DNA of 64,000 bases from Toxoplasma gondii ME49 (Eukaryota > Apicomplexa > Conoidasida > Eucoccidiorida > Sarcocystidae). Made by a program: the position numbers and the translations under genes. The notes beneath the pieces were generated by a model. The model had not been told where the DNA came from and ran no database searches. It saw only the letters and a program-made list of their open reading frames with translations. The first letter of the stretch is position 1; every line of letters starts with the position of its first letter. Positions 1 through 11,227 of the stretch are shown here, in pieces. The DNA lies in the NCBI RefSeq assembly GCF_000006565.2, contig NC_031469.1, positions 1,632,583-1,696,582 of the forward strand. Direction: 5' to 3'.

Positions 1-150
1 CGGCCCTGTGTCGACAGACCTGCAAGCATGCGAAGTCGGCTTGTGTTTGTGTATGTCTCAGACCTTCTTTGGAACATCCAGGCGAGCTGTGTGAGTCTCC
101 TCGTTTCCTCGTTCTCTGGCGTGATCGCGGCGTCTCTCTCTCACATCCAG

Positions 151-1310
151 GCGGACAACTTAAAGAAAGCTGCTTTGCTTCCGGAGAGCCAAGGGAGAAA
201 ACGAGACGGTCCGAACTCAAACATCGTCGCGCTTCGGCGAAGCCTGAGACATGGCATGTGCGTTGCGAGTCTCTTCCTCACGGCGCCTCTCTGTCGATTC
301 GTTTGGGACAAGCTCGCACAAGTAAGAAAATGTCAGGAAACTCGCGTCTTCCCTTTCTACTTCGTGGACCCACACTGCGGAGCGTCGTGGCGCGCCTCGG
401 CCGTCGTCTCCCGCCTTCTTGCGCCCACTCGGCCGGCTTTTTTTACATCCGTTCAAGCCCTCTCAACGAGATGGTGTACCTCTCTGGTTTGCTCTCTACT
501 TTTTTCTCTCGTTTCCTCTCTCGTTTCCTCTTTCCTTCCTTCTCTCGTTTCCTCTTTCCCTTCCTTCTCTCGTTTCCTCTTTCCTTCCTTCTCTCGTTTC
601 CTCTTTCCTTCCTTCTCTCGTTTCCTCTTTCCTTCCTTCTCTCGTTTCCTCTTTCCTTCCTTCTCTCGTTTCCTCTTTCCTTCCTTCTCTCGTTTCCTCT
701 TTCCTTCCTTCTCTCGTTTCCTCTTTCCTTCCTTCTCTCGTTTCCTCTTTCCCTTCCTTCTCTCGTTTCCTCTTTCCTTCCTTCTCTCGTTTCCTCTTTC
801 CTTCCTTCTCTCGTTTCCTCTTTCCTTCCCTCTCTCGTTTCCTCTCTCCTCACGGCTTTCGTCTTCGCCACTCGTTCTTCTGTTTAACCGCTCGCTGTTC
901 CGATCTCTTTCGAACTTCTCGCTCCCGTCTCGCCTCTCCAGACACAGGATGCCTTTCTCTCTGCTTTGCGTCTCGTTCACTTGCTTCCGCCTCCTTGTCT
1001 TCCGTCCCTCTCTTTCGCGTCTCTGCTGTTTTCTCTCTGAAGGCAGTGATTTGCAAGTTCCATGGGGCACTGGAGCAGCTCAAGGCGCTCACGCCGGTCG
1101 CTGCCGAGGCTCTCCTGCGAGACGCCGAAGCCCTCCACGCTGCTCTCCTCGACCTTCCTGCACAAACGTTTCTCGAAGGAGCCGACGCTGGGAAAAACAC
1201 CAAACGAAAACTGAGAATGCCTGCAGGTAACCCATTCGAAAAGCGGAAGAGAATTCTCGATTTACTGTGTTCACGTGTACACCTACAGTATTTGCAAAGA
1301 TGCATTTAGC

Positions 1311-1353
<43 letters not shown>

Positions 1354-2009
1354 TTATGCACATATATATATATGCATATATAAATAAATAAATATATATA
1401 TATATGCATATATAAATATATATATATATATATGTAGCGGTAGGTATCCTGGGCAAAGTAGTATTCCTCAATGTACGTGTGGAGGAGAAAACGTGGCTGG
1501 CATCTGGTTTGTGCCTGCGTATCTGCAAAAATGCCCCGACTGATAGAAGAGGACCTGAGTCGCGTAGCAGAAAATAAAAAGAATTGCGAAGTGTGCAGAC
1601 TCGTCAGGAAGGGAAGACGTCGTCAGTCCTTCTTCCATTTTCACACAATTTATTCTTATAAAGAAGTCTCTATAAATATATGTGTATCTTTTTGTATATC
1701 TATCTATCTATCTATATATATATATATATATATGTGTATGTATGTGTATATGTATATATCTGTGGTGTACGGTGGTGTTTTGGATCGTTTTTTGCACGTT
1801 GGTTTTCCCCTGGGGACTCTTTGTGTCCGGCGTTTCGTTTTGGTGGAGAAAGCGTCGTTTGTCTTTCGTTACCGACTTGCGCTTCAAAAAAAATCTTGTT
1901 TTTACAGGGTACGAGAAATTCGTTTCTCGAGAGATGGAGCGTGCAGAAGCTGCTCTGCGCGTTGCCGCCTTCCCGCCGGAGGACGGCGCAGCGCCCATGG
2001 CTTTTGCAG
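151..2009 (+). CDS. VPS53: VPS53 homologue, 3' exons only (5' part lies outside the window)
   Basis: Three exons join in consistent phase: about 151-321 (ends CDKL-like CRFVWDKLAQ, donor gtaaga, phase 0), 1043-1226 (ends phase 1) and 1908-2009 (acceptor tttacag, ends phase 1). The middle exon reads KFHGALEQLKALTPVAAEAL and LLRDAEALHAALLDLPA. The next reads YEKFVSREMERAEAALRV. Both resemble the VPS53 C-terminal region (a xQLLLDxxxLKxLLLxLP segment followed by Y-x-K-x-V-x-x-x-M-x-K-A-E-x-x-L-K-V). From the family, VPS53 is a core subunit of the GARP/EARP complex that tethers endosome-derived vesicles at the trans-Golgi. The first visible exon start is uncertain. The end is also unresolved: reading through the last donor gives a stop at 2057-2059, while splicing at gtaggc to an acceptor at 2642 keeps phase and leaves an open frame to 2896. 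Confidence 0.6.
490..850. repeat. 24-bp pyrimidine minisatellite inside a VPS53 intron
   Basis: About a dozen near-identical copies of a 24-base unit, roughly CTCTTTCCTTCCTTCTCTCG followed by TTTC, run through the intron between exons 151-321 and 1043-1226. One or two copies carry an extra C. The array is strictly pyrimidine on + apart from the single G of CTCG in each unit. It produces long artefactual open frames on both strands (poly FLLSFPLS and RKERGNER). Confidence 0.9.
1312..1434. repeat. (TA)n microsatellite tracts in VPS53 intron
   Basis: Nearly uninterrupted TA dinucleotides broken by short TTTATTTATGCA-type words, in the intron between exons 1043-1226 and 1908-2009. Confidence 0.9.
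1690..1760. repeat. (TCTA)n/(TA)n microsatellite in VPS53 intron
   Basis: A short TATC/TCTA run passes into (TA)n and then TGTATG repeats, just upstream of the exon starting at 1908. Confidence 0.85.
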
Positions 2010-2059
2010 GTAGGCTTGAAGAAGAGATTCGCGGGGAAAGTCCAGTCAAGGAAACCTGA

Positions 2060-4286
2060 GGGCCAGCGCAGAGAAAGCAGAGTCCATACGAGAGGGAGAA
2101 CTCTGAGGAAAGCAGAGAACAGAAGGAGGCAAAGAGCAGAGGAGAGGCAGAGAAAGCCGAGGGGAGAGGGAGACGAGCGAAGTGAGAAGGGAGGTTTTGT
2201 TTTCCTTCATCATACGCCGCAGACAGACACGAGAGAACGGTGAAGATTACTGAAGGGAAAGAGAAGGTTAAGGCGACTAAGGCAGGCACACTTTGGGAGG
2301 CGGTGTTCGCGCAGAACCGGAAAACAGATGCGCGTACGCAAGAGAAATAGGGCATTGCGTTTTCGTTCTCGTGTAGGTGCGTCTTCTCTGCTTGGGAGAG
2401 CTTCTTCATCAACGGCGAAGGCAGAGAATACTGTGCTCCTCCCAATGAAAGAAGCAAAGATTTTTGCCGCTGCTTCGCCTGCTCAGGCGTCGTCTTCTTC
2501 ACCCTCTTTTTAATCGTCGCATATGCCTCGTCTTTCTCTTGTCTTAACGTTCGTCCTCGTCTTTCTGTTCGTCTTGTAAATCTCGTTCTTGGCGTTTTGT
2601 GCGCTTCCCCGGATGGGGGATAGAAAGGAGGGAAGGCCGCAGGCGGATGCTCGACTGACCTGAGTCTGAGAGATCTGGCGAGTAGTCGTTCTTTTTCGAT
2701 GGCTCTCTTCCTGAAGTCCTTGCACAGAGTTAGTGACAGCATTTTTTTCTCCATCTGTTTTTCTCTCGGAACACCCGAGGAGACGCCGAGGACAAAACAG
2801 CGATTTCACATGTATTTGATGGTGAGAGACGAAACGCCTGTGACGCATGTATCTCATTTATGCATCCCTACCTATGTCTCGAATATACTTCGATAAAGAT
2901 TCGTATTCCTAAATCGGCACACAATATATTCATGCATGCGCATGGATGTTTAAGTCCCTGCATGCCCTCAAAGTGATAGGTAGCTCTGTGGCCCGAGATG
3001 GGGATGTAGATGCGCATCTAGGTCCATCTAAGGTATACGCAAACACACATGTCTCTGCTGCCTAGCGGTAGTCTCTATTCGGAGTAGACGGATCGTCTGC
3101 TGTTGTCTGTTGCTGTCGAACGCTGAGGTCCTCCCAGAGGGAAGGAAGGTTCTTCAAAAAGTGAAATATGTGTCTGCAGTCTCACCCACGAAGGCAGAAA
3201 AGCCGCTTTCTCTGTGAGTGAGGCTGGCTGTTTCTCCTTTTCCTCGAAAGGGTGACTCTGTGCTTTACTCTGGAGCTGCCATGCTCTCTCCCTCGCACTG
3301 AGTCAGACTCACAGGTCTTCACTCTCTCTCTCGCTGTCTGAACTTGAGATGACAGAGAACACAGTGTGTTCGCACAAGTTTAGCGAAATTGCCCAGGACA
3401 TCGTTCCTGGCTGTCGCCTGGCACCGCCGAAGGTGTGGAGTCTGTTTGCATGCGCTAAAAGTCCTCCAGAAACTGCGTTCGGGACTCTTTTTTGAGGCGT
3501 TTTCCAGAGTGCGTGCATCGCTTTTTCTGGACGAAGTCGAGACCCCGGCACTCTCCGGAGATCCACCGCGTTCGAAGCCGCCTCGTTCTCGCGGCCCAAG
3601 AAAGTAACTTCTCCAACTAGAGTTCAACGCTAGCAAATGCGCAAAATGCTTCGGAAGTACATCTAACCGCTGCAGGGATGCCGATGTCGTTCGGGCATCC
3701 CCACTGACAATTTTAACATCGACCGGCTAAGTCGGGTGTCTCCCGCGCTCCTGAGCACCAGAACAATCTACTTGGTATTTCTCTGTCGGACTTGACACTT
3801 TCGGGCATTGCATGTGGAGCGAAGAGGTCGTCTCTCCAGTAGGGGGGTCTGGCTCTACGCAGGTCTTCAACCTGTCGACAACGAGGAACGCACTGGGTAA
3901 AGGCAGGGTGCATGCGACCGACTGTAGCTGACAAGTTCCAGGCGGACGCGCGCTGTTCTCTGCTGTGCTCTCTGCCTCGACGTATCCAGAAATGCAGACA
4001 CGGTTCCTCTTTTGAGCGGAAAACGACGAACGGCAATGTGCAGAGGTGTGGGGAGCCGCGGTTGCTTCCATGCACTCATTGGGGCGGTTCGAGTCAAAAG
4101 AAAAAGTCGAAAAACTGCGTGTGTCTCCCTCTTGCTGAAAAGCGAAAGTCGCTCCACGAGAGAGACACTGATTCTCCACACGAGCGTATGACTTGCGTTC
4201 AGTCTGGAGGAAGCTTTCGCGCATCTTTTCCAGACAACACATCGGGGTTTGCGAAGTTCGGTTATCGCGAAATCCCTTCGTTGCCG
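2060..4286. other. Spacer between convergent VPS53 and MFS genes
   Basis: Probably holds the 3' end and UTR of the VPS53 homologue and the 3' UTR of the minus-strand transporter. One candidate terminal VPS53 exon (2643-2896) fits the phase but has no recognised family motif. Short open frames around 3300-4100 exist on both strands. None shows family resemblance or a convincing splice chain. Confidence 0.4.
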
Positions 4287-5064
4287 TCAGGGCGAGTACG
4301 TCGGGAAGCGGTACGGCAGCGCGTCTGTTGGATGAAAGAAAAACGTTGTGCCGATGCTGGAAAAAAACACAAAACACCGAGTCACCGCTCGACTCTCTCT
4401 CCAGCTTCACAAAGTTCTTCAATGCATCACCTCCCAAGCTTCTCACGAATCCTCACCGAGGCATGCACGCACCATCTCATACACACAGGATGCATACACA
4501 CACACATACGCATTCAATTGTACATGTCTACATATATATATATATATATATATGAATTAAACAAGTACCTCGTATGCATTCATATATACATATATATATA
4601 TATATAAATATATATATCCCTATTAAAACAGAACACATATACATATACATACATATGGACGTCTATTCATACGAGCATTCCTAGAGCGTATGCCCATGTC
4701 AACGTGTAGGCCTCCTCCAGATGCATATGCATGTATGGATGTAGTAGCGCAGAAGAGTTGCATACGCGAGCTTCCAAGTTTGTGGAGTTGCCGGGCAGCC
4801 TGCATTTGCCTCACTGCTGCGTTTCTTGCTTGTTCAATTTCCTTTGAGCGACTCTGTCGCTTACCTGACGAGGTGACACACGCCCAGAGCGCCCACCACC
4901 ATATGAAGGTTGCCGTACGTCAGCGCGATCTGTAGAAGAAAATTCAGCGGCATGCATATGCAAACAGAAACACACAGCGACCGGAATGCGTCCCACTTCC
5001 TGCACTCTTACATCTGTACATACATATACATATATACATATACATATATATACATATATATACA

Positions 5065-5102
<38 letters not shown>

Positions 5103-5246
5103 CGTATATACATATATATACATATATATACATATATATATATATACGTATATACATATATATATATATATATATTTGTACTCCTAACAACGTCCTACAC
5201 GGTCGCGCATGCACACAAATGCATGCACATACATATACACGTATAC

Positions 5247-5279
<33 letters not shown>

Positions 5280-6321
5280 CATCCGTAGTCCGAGTTTCTC
5301 GCTTGTGCTTTGCCTAGAGAGACGTGGTAGTCTTTGCTTTCTTTGCAAGAGTGTTTCTTGCCTACGTTGATCCAGATGGCGGCGAGGGCGACGGCAGCGA
5401 GGCGAGCTGCGAAGAGGAGAGAGAAGACAGGACCGACATTTTTGTGCCCGAACAAGTCGCTGGTGACCGAGGGGAAGAGCGAGAAGATTCCTCCGTGACA
5501 CACGTGGACCAATGCGAGGCTGCGAAAAAAGAAAAAGTCCATCGGAGAGAACAGACAGTGGCGCACCCCCGGCGCGGGAGAACGAGAAAAAGTCTGTGAA
5601 AGAAAACGTGTGTGAAAGGCTGGAGAGGAGCAACGCGAAACGGGCGAGCAAGAAAAACACAAAAAACAACATACGAGAGAAGGTGGACGCTCGAAACAAG
5701 CAGGCAAGAGTCGCCGGCACCGCGAGACCGGGGGGAGGCGAGAGACTAGAGGCCTCCTCGGTGAGAACACAGTTCTGGAGACGCAAGTACGCATCTCCAC
5801 AGTTCCCCAGGAACCTCGGACAAGCCGCAAGGCATTCGACGCAGGCAGAAACGGAAGCCAAACACTGAGGAACGAAATCCCGCAAAAATGCAGAAGAAAA
5901 GAAAAAAGTCGCAAAACAGATCTGTCTGCCTTACCATGCAGCGTACAGTTGCGGCGACTGAAGGGCGTAGGTAGAAAGAGCGAAGAGGCAGGGGGCTGTG
6001 AGGGCGTTCATCACGACCTGAGAAATCCAAATGTTCAAAAACAAATGCATGCAAGCGTATGAGAAACGTCAAAACCCGAGCTACATAGAAGGTCGACCAA
6101 GTGCGGAGATGCGCGGAAACAAGAAACAGGAAACTCCGCAAAGCACCCAACACCTTGGGCAAGGTTTCTATGAACCGAATTGGCAGTTAAACTTATGTAT
6201 AGTTGGATGCATTCAGACACAAGTGCTCATACACACAGATACCTACATCCACAGATGCACTATAAATAAATAGATGAAAGAACATACGCAGGCGTATATC
6301 CACGTCCATAACGATGTACGT

Positions 6322-6371
<50 letters not shown>

Positions 6372-9300
6372 TTGTATACAAGCACCTACGCCTTCACAAA
6401 TAAGTCTGTATGTACATTGAGGTATATATATATATATAAATGAAAGTGCATATGCAAATGGAAATAAATGGACAGTACGAAACGCTACAAAGTACAGATA
6501 TATATATATATACAGTGAATGGAAGTAATGTGTGTGTGTTTACCGTGCTCCGCATATATCCAATTCCGCCTCCGATGTATCCCCACAGAAGGCGTCCGAA
6601 GCAGCAGAGTGCGCCGAGAAGGCCGCCTAGACAGCTGAGAAAGAAGTCGTTTGCGAAGCTCCACGAGGACCCAGTGAGGCTCCAGGCGTCAGCAGCTGCA
6701 TGAAGCGCCCGAGGGTCCGGACGCGAAGCCGAGGCGAGGGCGCGCGGGACTCGGCGCACGACCGACGCGAAGAGCGAGTCCAGAGGCGCTGGCGCAGCGG
6801 CTGAGGCGGCGAGGGAAGCCTCCGGATAGAGCGGCAGGACTTTCCAGAACAGCTGGACGAAGAAGAGCGACTGCCAGGAAAGCAACAACATCAGAAAGAG
6901 TCGCCAAAACGAGGGAGAACTGCACATGTCCTGGGGCGTGAGGACCAGCGAGGCGAACACCTGCGACGCCGAGCAGGACGAGGACCGACCTGCCGACGCA
7001 CGCGAAGCGCCTGAGAAGAAGCCGCGCATGCAGACGAAGAAAACAGGGGGAAAAAGCGAGTGAAGAAAGAGAAAAAGCGTACACTCCGCTTGCACGGACA
7101 GTTCGAGTTGGCGGCGGGACTTTGCTGGGATGCTGCCAGGCGAACGGATTGAGCCTCTGCCTCTCGATGGTTCTGTCGTATGGCCTGACGGCTCCAGCCC
7201 CGCGTCTCGGTGAATATGAGGAACGACTAAGGGATCCGGCGCTGGTTTGCAAACGCCGTTCATCGCCATCTATTTCAGAGACTTTTGAACAGTGTGTTTG
7301 ACACATGACGAATCTCCTGTCCGGTTCTTGCGATTCTCCTTCTCGCCTTCGTCTCTGCTCTCGCCGCTGCTTCGCCCTCTGTCGATCTCCTTTTCCCCAG
7401 CTCTCCTGCGTCTGCGCGTTTCGCATTTCCTTTTTCGTCCTCGACAATCCGTTCAGGAGAACGCGTTTCTCTCTCACACACGTGCTCTCTCGCTTCTACG
7501 TTCCTGAGGTCTTTGCGAATCTGTGTTTTTTTCTCGCCGAGTGACCGTGGACCCAAATCGGCCTTCCTGCCGTTAAATTCCATCACCTCTTCCTTGGCAT
7601 TTTACCTTGGGGGTCTTCGTAGAGCAGCTTCTGGCGCTCTGCTGCATCCGCCGCCGCTTCGTCCGCCGCGCTTGTGCGCTCGGGATCGACGAGGAGCAGA
7701 ACGCCGAGGAGCTGGAAAAATGCAAAAAAAGAGAGAAAAAAGAGAGGAGGGAGAGCGGGTGAAGCGGACGCCGGAGACAACCCAAGGGGAACAGGGAATA
7801 ACACAATCATTGAGGGGAGAACGCGACGTCCGCGGCAGCGAAAGACGCACATTGAGAGCAGGAAGCCACGAGGTGAGGGAGATGAAGAGACACGAACGTG
7901 AGAGGCCGAAGAGCGACAGGAAAGAAAAAAAACGCGAGCAACGCGAGAGATAAAACATACACACGTCGGGAAGTGGAGGCCATTAGACGAGAGGCGAGTG
8001 ACGAGCGGTGGCTTGAAAGCCTGAAATGGAAAGGGGAATGGACACCAGCGGTGTCGCGGAACGCGTACAAACGCGATCGCCGTGCGTTTCGCCTCACCTG
8101 GATGCATGCAAAGACTCCCGCCATGACGAAGAAGAGAGCAGGCAGGCGGTCGAGGACAGCCTGGTCCGTGAGGAACCTCTCGCCACCTGCAGGCAGCGAA
8201 GACAGCACGGAGTCGAAGAGGAACGCAACAAACAGTAAACGAAAAGAAGACGAAAATCGTGCAGGACGGCTCGCCGAGAGAGAGACTCACAAACAATGGG
8301 TGGCTTCAGTCGTCTGGACAGAAAGACGGAAAACGCAGACACGGAAGTTCGCAGACAGAAGCGACCGGCCATCTCGCGGATCGACGGCGAACGGGCGTGG
8401 AGAACGAGGCAATCGAGTGAGGAGCGTGCGAGACCGAGGAAACGAACGCCAAACAAAACCGACAGAGGAGAGACCAGACGAGACGGCCAAGCGAGAACGG
8501 GGAGAAACCGAGCAACAGCGACAAGAGAGAGAACAAGAAAAGACAAGACGGATCTAGAATGAGGAGCAAGAACAAGAGCGAAAGGGGAGAGAAGAAGAAT
8601 GAGGAGAGAGAACAAGAGCGAAAGGAGACAGAAGAAGAATGAAGAGAGAGCACAAGAGCGAAAGGAGAGAGAAGAAGAATGAGGAGAGAGAACAAGAGCG
8701 ACAGGAGAGAAGAAGAATGAGGAGAGAGAAGCAGAATGAGGAGAGAGAACAAGAGCGAAAGGAGAGAGAAGAAGAATGAGAGAGAACAAGAGCGAAAGGA
8801 GAGAGACGAAGAATGAGGAGAGAGAACAAGAGCGAAAGGAGAGAGAAGACGTTTGCGAGAAGAGCAACTTACCCGGAGAGGGGAGAGGCGCGGCGCGTTT
8901 CCCATTGAGGCTCGAAAGGCGAGAGGCAGAGGCGGTGTCAGACGCGACACCCGAGAGGTAAGGCAGGAGCGGTGCGGGGATCAGAGAGAGGAAGACCTCC
9001 GGAGGCTGGTGGAGAAAGAAACTCTGGAACGGGCAGAGGATACAGACGCTGAGGCCGCGCGCGAAGAACAGCAGCCCACTCACCTGCACGGCAGAGACAG
9101 AAACAACGAGAGATACAGGTCCTTTTCCGGGAGACTTCTGAACGCTCTGCGTGAGTCGCGCGAGCACAGAGCTCCTCGCGTCTTGGAAAGACAGGGGAGG
9201 ACGAAGAGCAACAATTTCGCTTTGCTGCGGAGGAGACGCAACGCACCGCGCCCAGCGAACAGAAGGGAGAAGAGAGAATCCACGGTGCCGCGAAGGAGAC

Positions 9301-11227
9301 GAAGAGCGTCGGACCGTCTCGCTCACACCGGAAAGGCAGGAGCTAAGCAGGACGCACTGCGGGCAATAAGAAACGACCCGCTCGCTGGCGCCGAACGGAG
9401 CAGAGCGAGAAACGCGGAAATGGAGGGAGAGAGCAGAGCGCCGAGCAACGCAGATCGCCAGCCGGGAAAGACAAGAGCCGCCTTCCTCAGGAAGGAAAGC
9501 ACACAAACTGTGGCCGAGGCAAACAAGCGAAGGCGCGCCTCTGGAGCATCGTCGAGAGAGCTAAGGCTTCTGTCGCTGAGCAGGCAGAAAACGAGAGAGG
9601 GCGTTTTCGATGGAATGCAAAGGAAGTCCTGCTCACCCATCCTTTGTCTTCTGCAGGTGACAGTTTCAGCGTCGCAGCGAGAGGCACTGGGTACGCCACA
9701 CCGCACCCGAGCGCCGTCACGACTCCGTATGCGATGAGAAAGAGCGAGAGGTCGTGTGTACAGACACCGCAGAGCGCCAGGCCCAGCGTCATCCATGCAC
9801 TTCCCAAAAAGGCTGTTCTGAAAGCAAAAAAAGAGTAAATGCATTCACACCACAAGCAAATCGAAACTAAGAACCTCCATGCAAATATATCCATATATAC
9901 AGATAGATACAGATAGATAGAGAGGTAGATAGATTGCGAGATGTTGTGTATGCACATATGCATTCACATATATATATGTATATATATGTATGGCGATGTA
10001 TTGAAAAGTGGATTTCTTTTCCAATTCTTGGCCACGTTGCAGTCTGCAGAAGATAGAAAGAGGGTACATGCTACAGGTGCATGTTTGACCATTTCCGCGC
10101 CGTCACGACAGGGAAGCGCTCCGCCTCCCTGCGGTGTCTCTCGAGCCTCGGGGAAAGGCGCTGGATTTTGTGGCGGGATCCGAACTTGTTTTTTTCTAGC
10201 GTGCAAGGGTGTGTTCTGACTCGCATGGGATCTGCCCATTATTGCGTTGTTCAAGTGAAGGCATCGAGACGTTTTCTCTCGTTTTCGGCGCACGATTCCT
10301 TTACGTATTTGTCTTTCTCCTACTTTTTCGTCCCCGCTTTCTTCTCCAACGTTGTGCCGAGGAAGCCGCCGACGCCCTGGCAGATGATGGCCCATGCGTA
10401 GATGCTCAGTCCGTCCTGAAGCAAACGCGACAGAAACTGACGCATGCAGAGCTGAGTCATGTGCTCCTGCCCCAGTCTCCCGGTCTTCAGAGAAATCTCG
10501 TTTTTCTGATTTCTGTTTCCGAAGCACCGACGGAGCGCCCAAAAGGCAAACATTCCGTTTTCCTTAGTCTTGGTTCTGGAGTTCAGCTCTCGTGTTCTTC
10601 CCGCTGTGTGCTCTGCTGGCCTCTGCTTTGTCTCTTCTCTCACTGTCTTCGATTCCCCTTTCTCGCACAGTCTGTCGTCTTGCTCTTCATCTTTCTCTCT
10701 CCTCCTGTCTTCTTTCCTCCTCTTCCCCTTCTCTCGTCTCGCCTTCGGCTTGCCTTGTAGGAGACGGCCGAGGTCGCTTGTGCGTTCCGGATGAAGCCGA
10801 TCAAGTACGGCAGAAGGTTGCCGATGGTGTGCGAGCCGCCGAGACAGAAGTGGAGCAAACAGGCGCCAAGAATGCACCGAAATCGCAGCCATTTGAGACT
10901 CCGCGTCTTCCCCATTTCGCTCTCTGTCAGCATGCAGCGTCGAGAAAAAGCCGGCGACGCCGGGAACGAGGAGAAAGGCGGCCGGCTGAGCGCGGAGGAG
11001 CTCGACGAGAGGCCTCGAAGCGCGCAAGAGGAGACAGAGGGAGACGACGACGAAGGTAGAGTCCCAGATGAGGGTGAGACAGAGTGCCGAGGAGACACCG
11101 GAGAAGCAGAAGGCTGAGGAGATGCCGGAAAAGCAGAAGGTTGAGGAGATGCCGGAAAAGCAGAAGGCTGAGGAGATGCCGGAAAAGCGGACATGGCGCG
11201 ACGGGGAGCAGACGCCAAACGCGGCAA
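4287..11227 (-). CDS. Major facilitator superfamily transporter, OFA/monocarboxylate-like, 12 exons
   Basis: Exons in coding order: 11227-10754, 10415-10324, 9817-9637, 9083-8873, 8186-8098, 7711-7606, about 7268-7083, 7010-6544, 6017-5935, 5519-5366, 4929-4865, 4356-4287 (TGA at 4289-4287). Phases match at every junction except around the seventh exon, a loop whose frame I could not fix. Twelve membrane segments follow MFS order. OFA-type hallmarks are [20 protein letters not shown] in TM4, [17 protein letters not shown] leading into TM5, [20 protein letters not shown] before TM7, [20 protein letters not shown] in TM8 and [20 protein letters not shown] in TM10. Family knowledge: proton-coupled or exchange transport of small organic anions; the substrate cannot be read from sequence. 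The N-terminus carries FPASPQPSA repeats. Intron 1 uses a GC donor (AAG|gcaagc). Confidence 0.8.
4527..4617. repeat. (TA)n tracts in the last MFS intron
   Basis: Two runs of TA/ATA separated by an AT-rich stretch, preceded by CA/CAT-type repeats. They lie between the MFS exons at 4356-4287 and 4929-4865. Confidence 0.85.
5020..5285. repeat. Long (TA)n / TATACA microsatellite cluster
   Basis: TACATATA and TATATA runs fill 5020-5178, then resume at 5238-5285 after a short unique piece. They lie in the MFS intron between exons 5519-5366 and 4929-4865. Confidence 0.9.
6324..6515. repeat. (TA)n tracts in MFS intron
   Basis: TA runs at about 6324-6369, 6422-6438 and 6497-6512 lie in the intron following the TM7-TM8 exon (7010-6544). 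Confidence 0.85.
8555..8860. repeat. About 40-bp purine-rich tandem repeat in MFS intron 4
   Basis: Roughly seven imperfect copies of a unit built from GAGAGAACAAGAGCGAAAGG and AGAGAGAAGAAGAATGAGG, with small length differences. The array occupies the intron between exons 9083-8873 and 8186-8098, so the transcript is pyrimidine-rich here, just downstream of the donor. Confidence 0.85.
11098..11195 (-). repeat. 27-bp coding repeat (FPASPQPSA) in MFS N-terminus
   Basis: Three to four head-to-tail copies of a 27-base unit, each encoding Phe-Pro-Ala-Ser-Pro-Gln-Pro-Ser-Ala on the minus strand, in the first exon of the transporter ahead of TM1. The copies are almost identical in DNA, which suggests recent expansion. 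Copy number is likely polymorphic. Confidence 0.85.

Noticed and set aside
28..1309. Long open frames on both strands over 490-850
   Set aside because: They arise from a 24-base tandem repeat, whose unit length is a multiple of three and lacks stops in several frames. Coding evidence is confined to the flanking VPS53-like exons.
4811..5317. Tyr/Ile-rich frames (YIYIYI) over the TA tracts, here and at 1310, 6193, 14675 and 39327
   Set aside because: Direct translation of (TA)n microsatellites. No conserved sequence or start context.
8094..9506. 470-codon minus frame across 9506-8094
   Set aside because: Only 9083-8873 is an MFS exon; the rest is intron and the purine/pyrimidine repeat read through.
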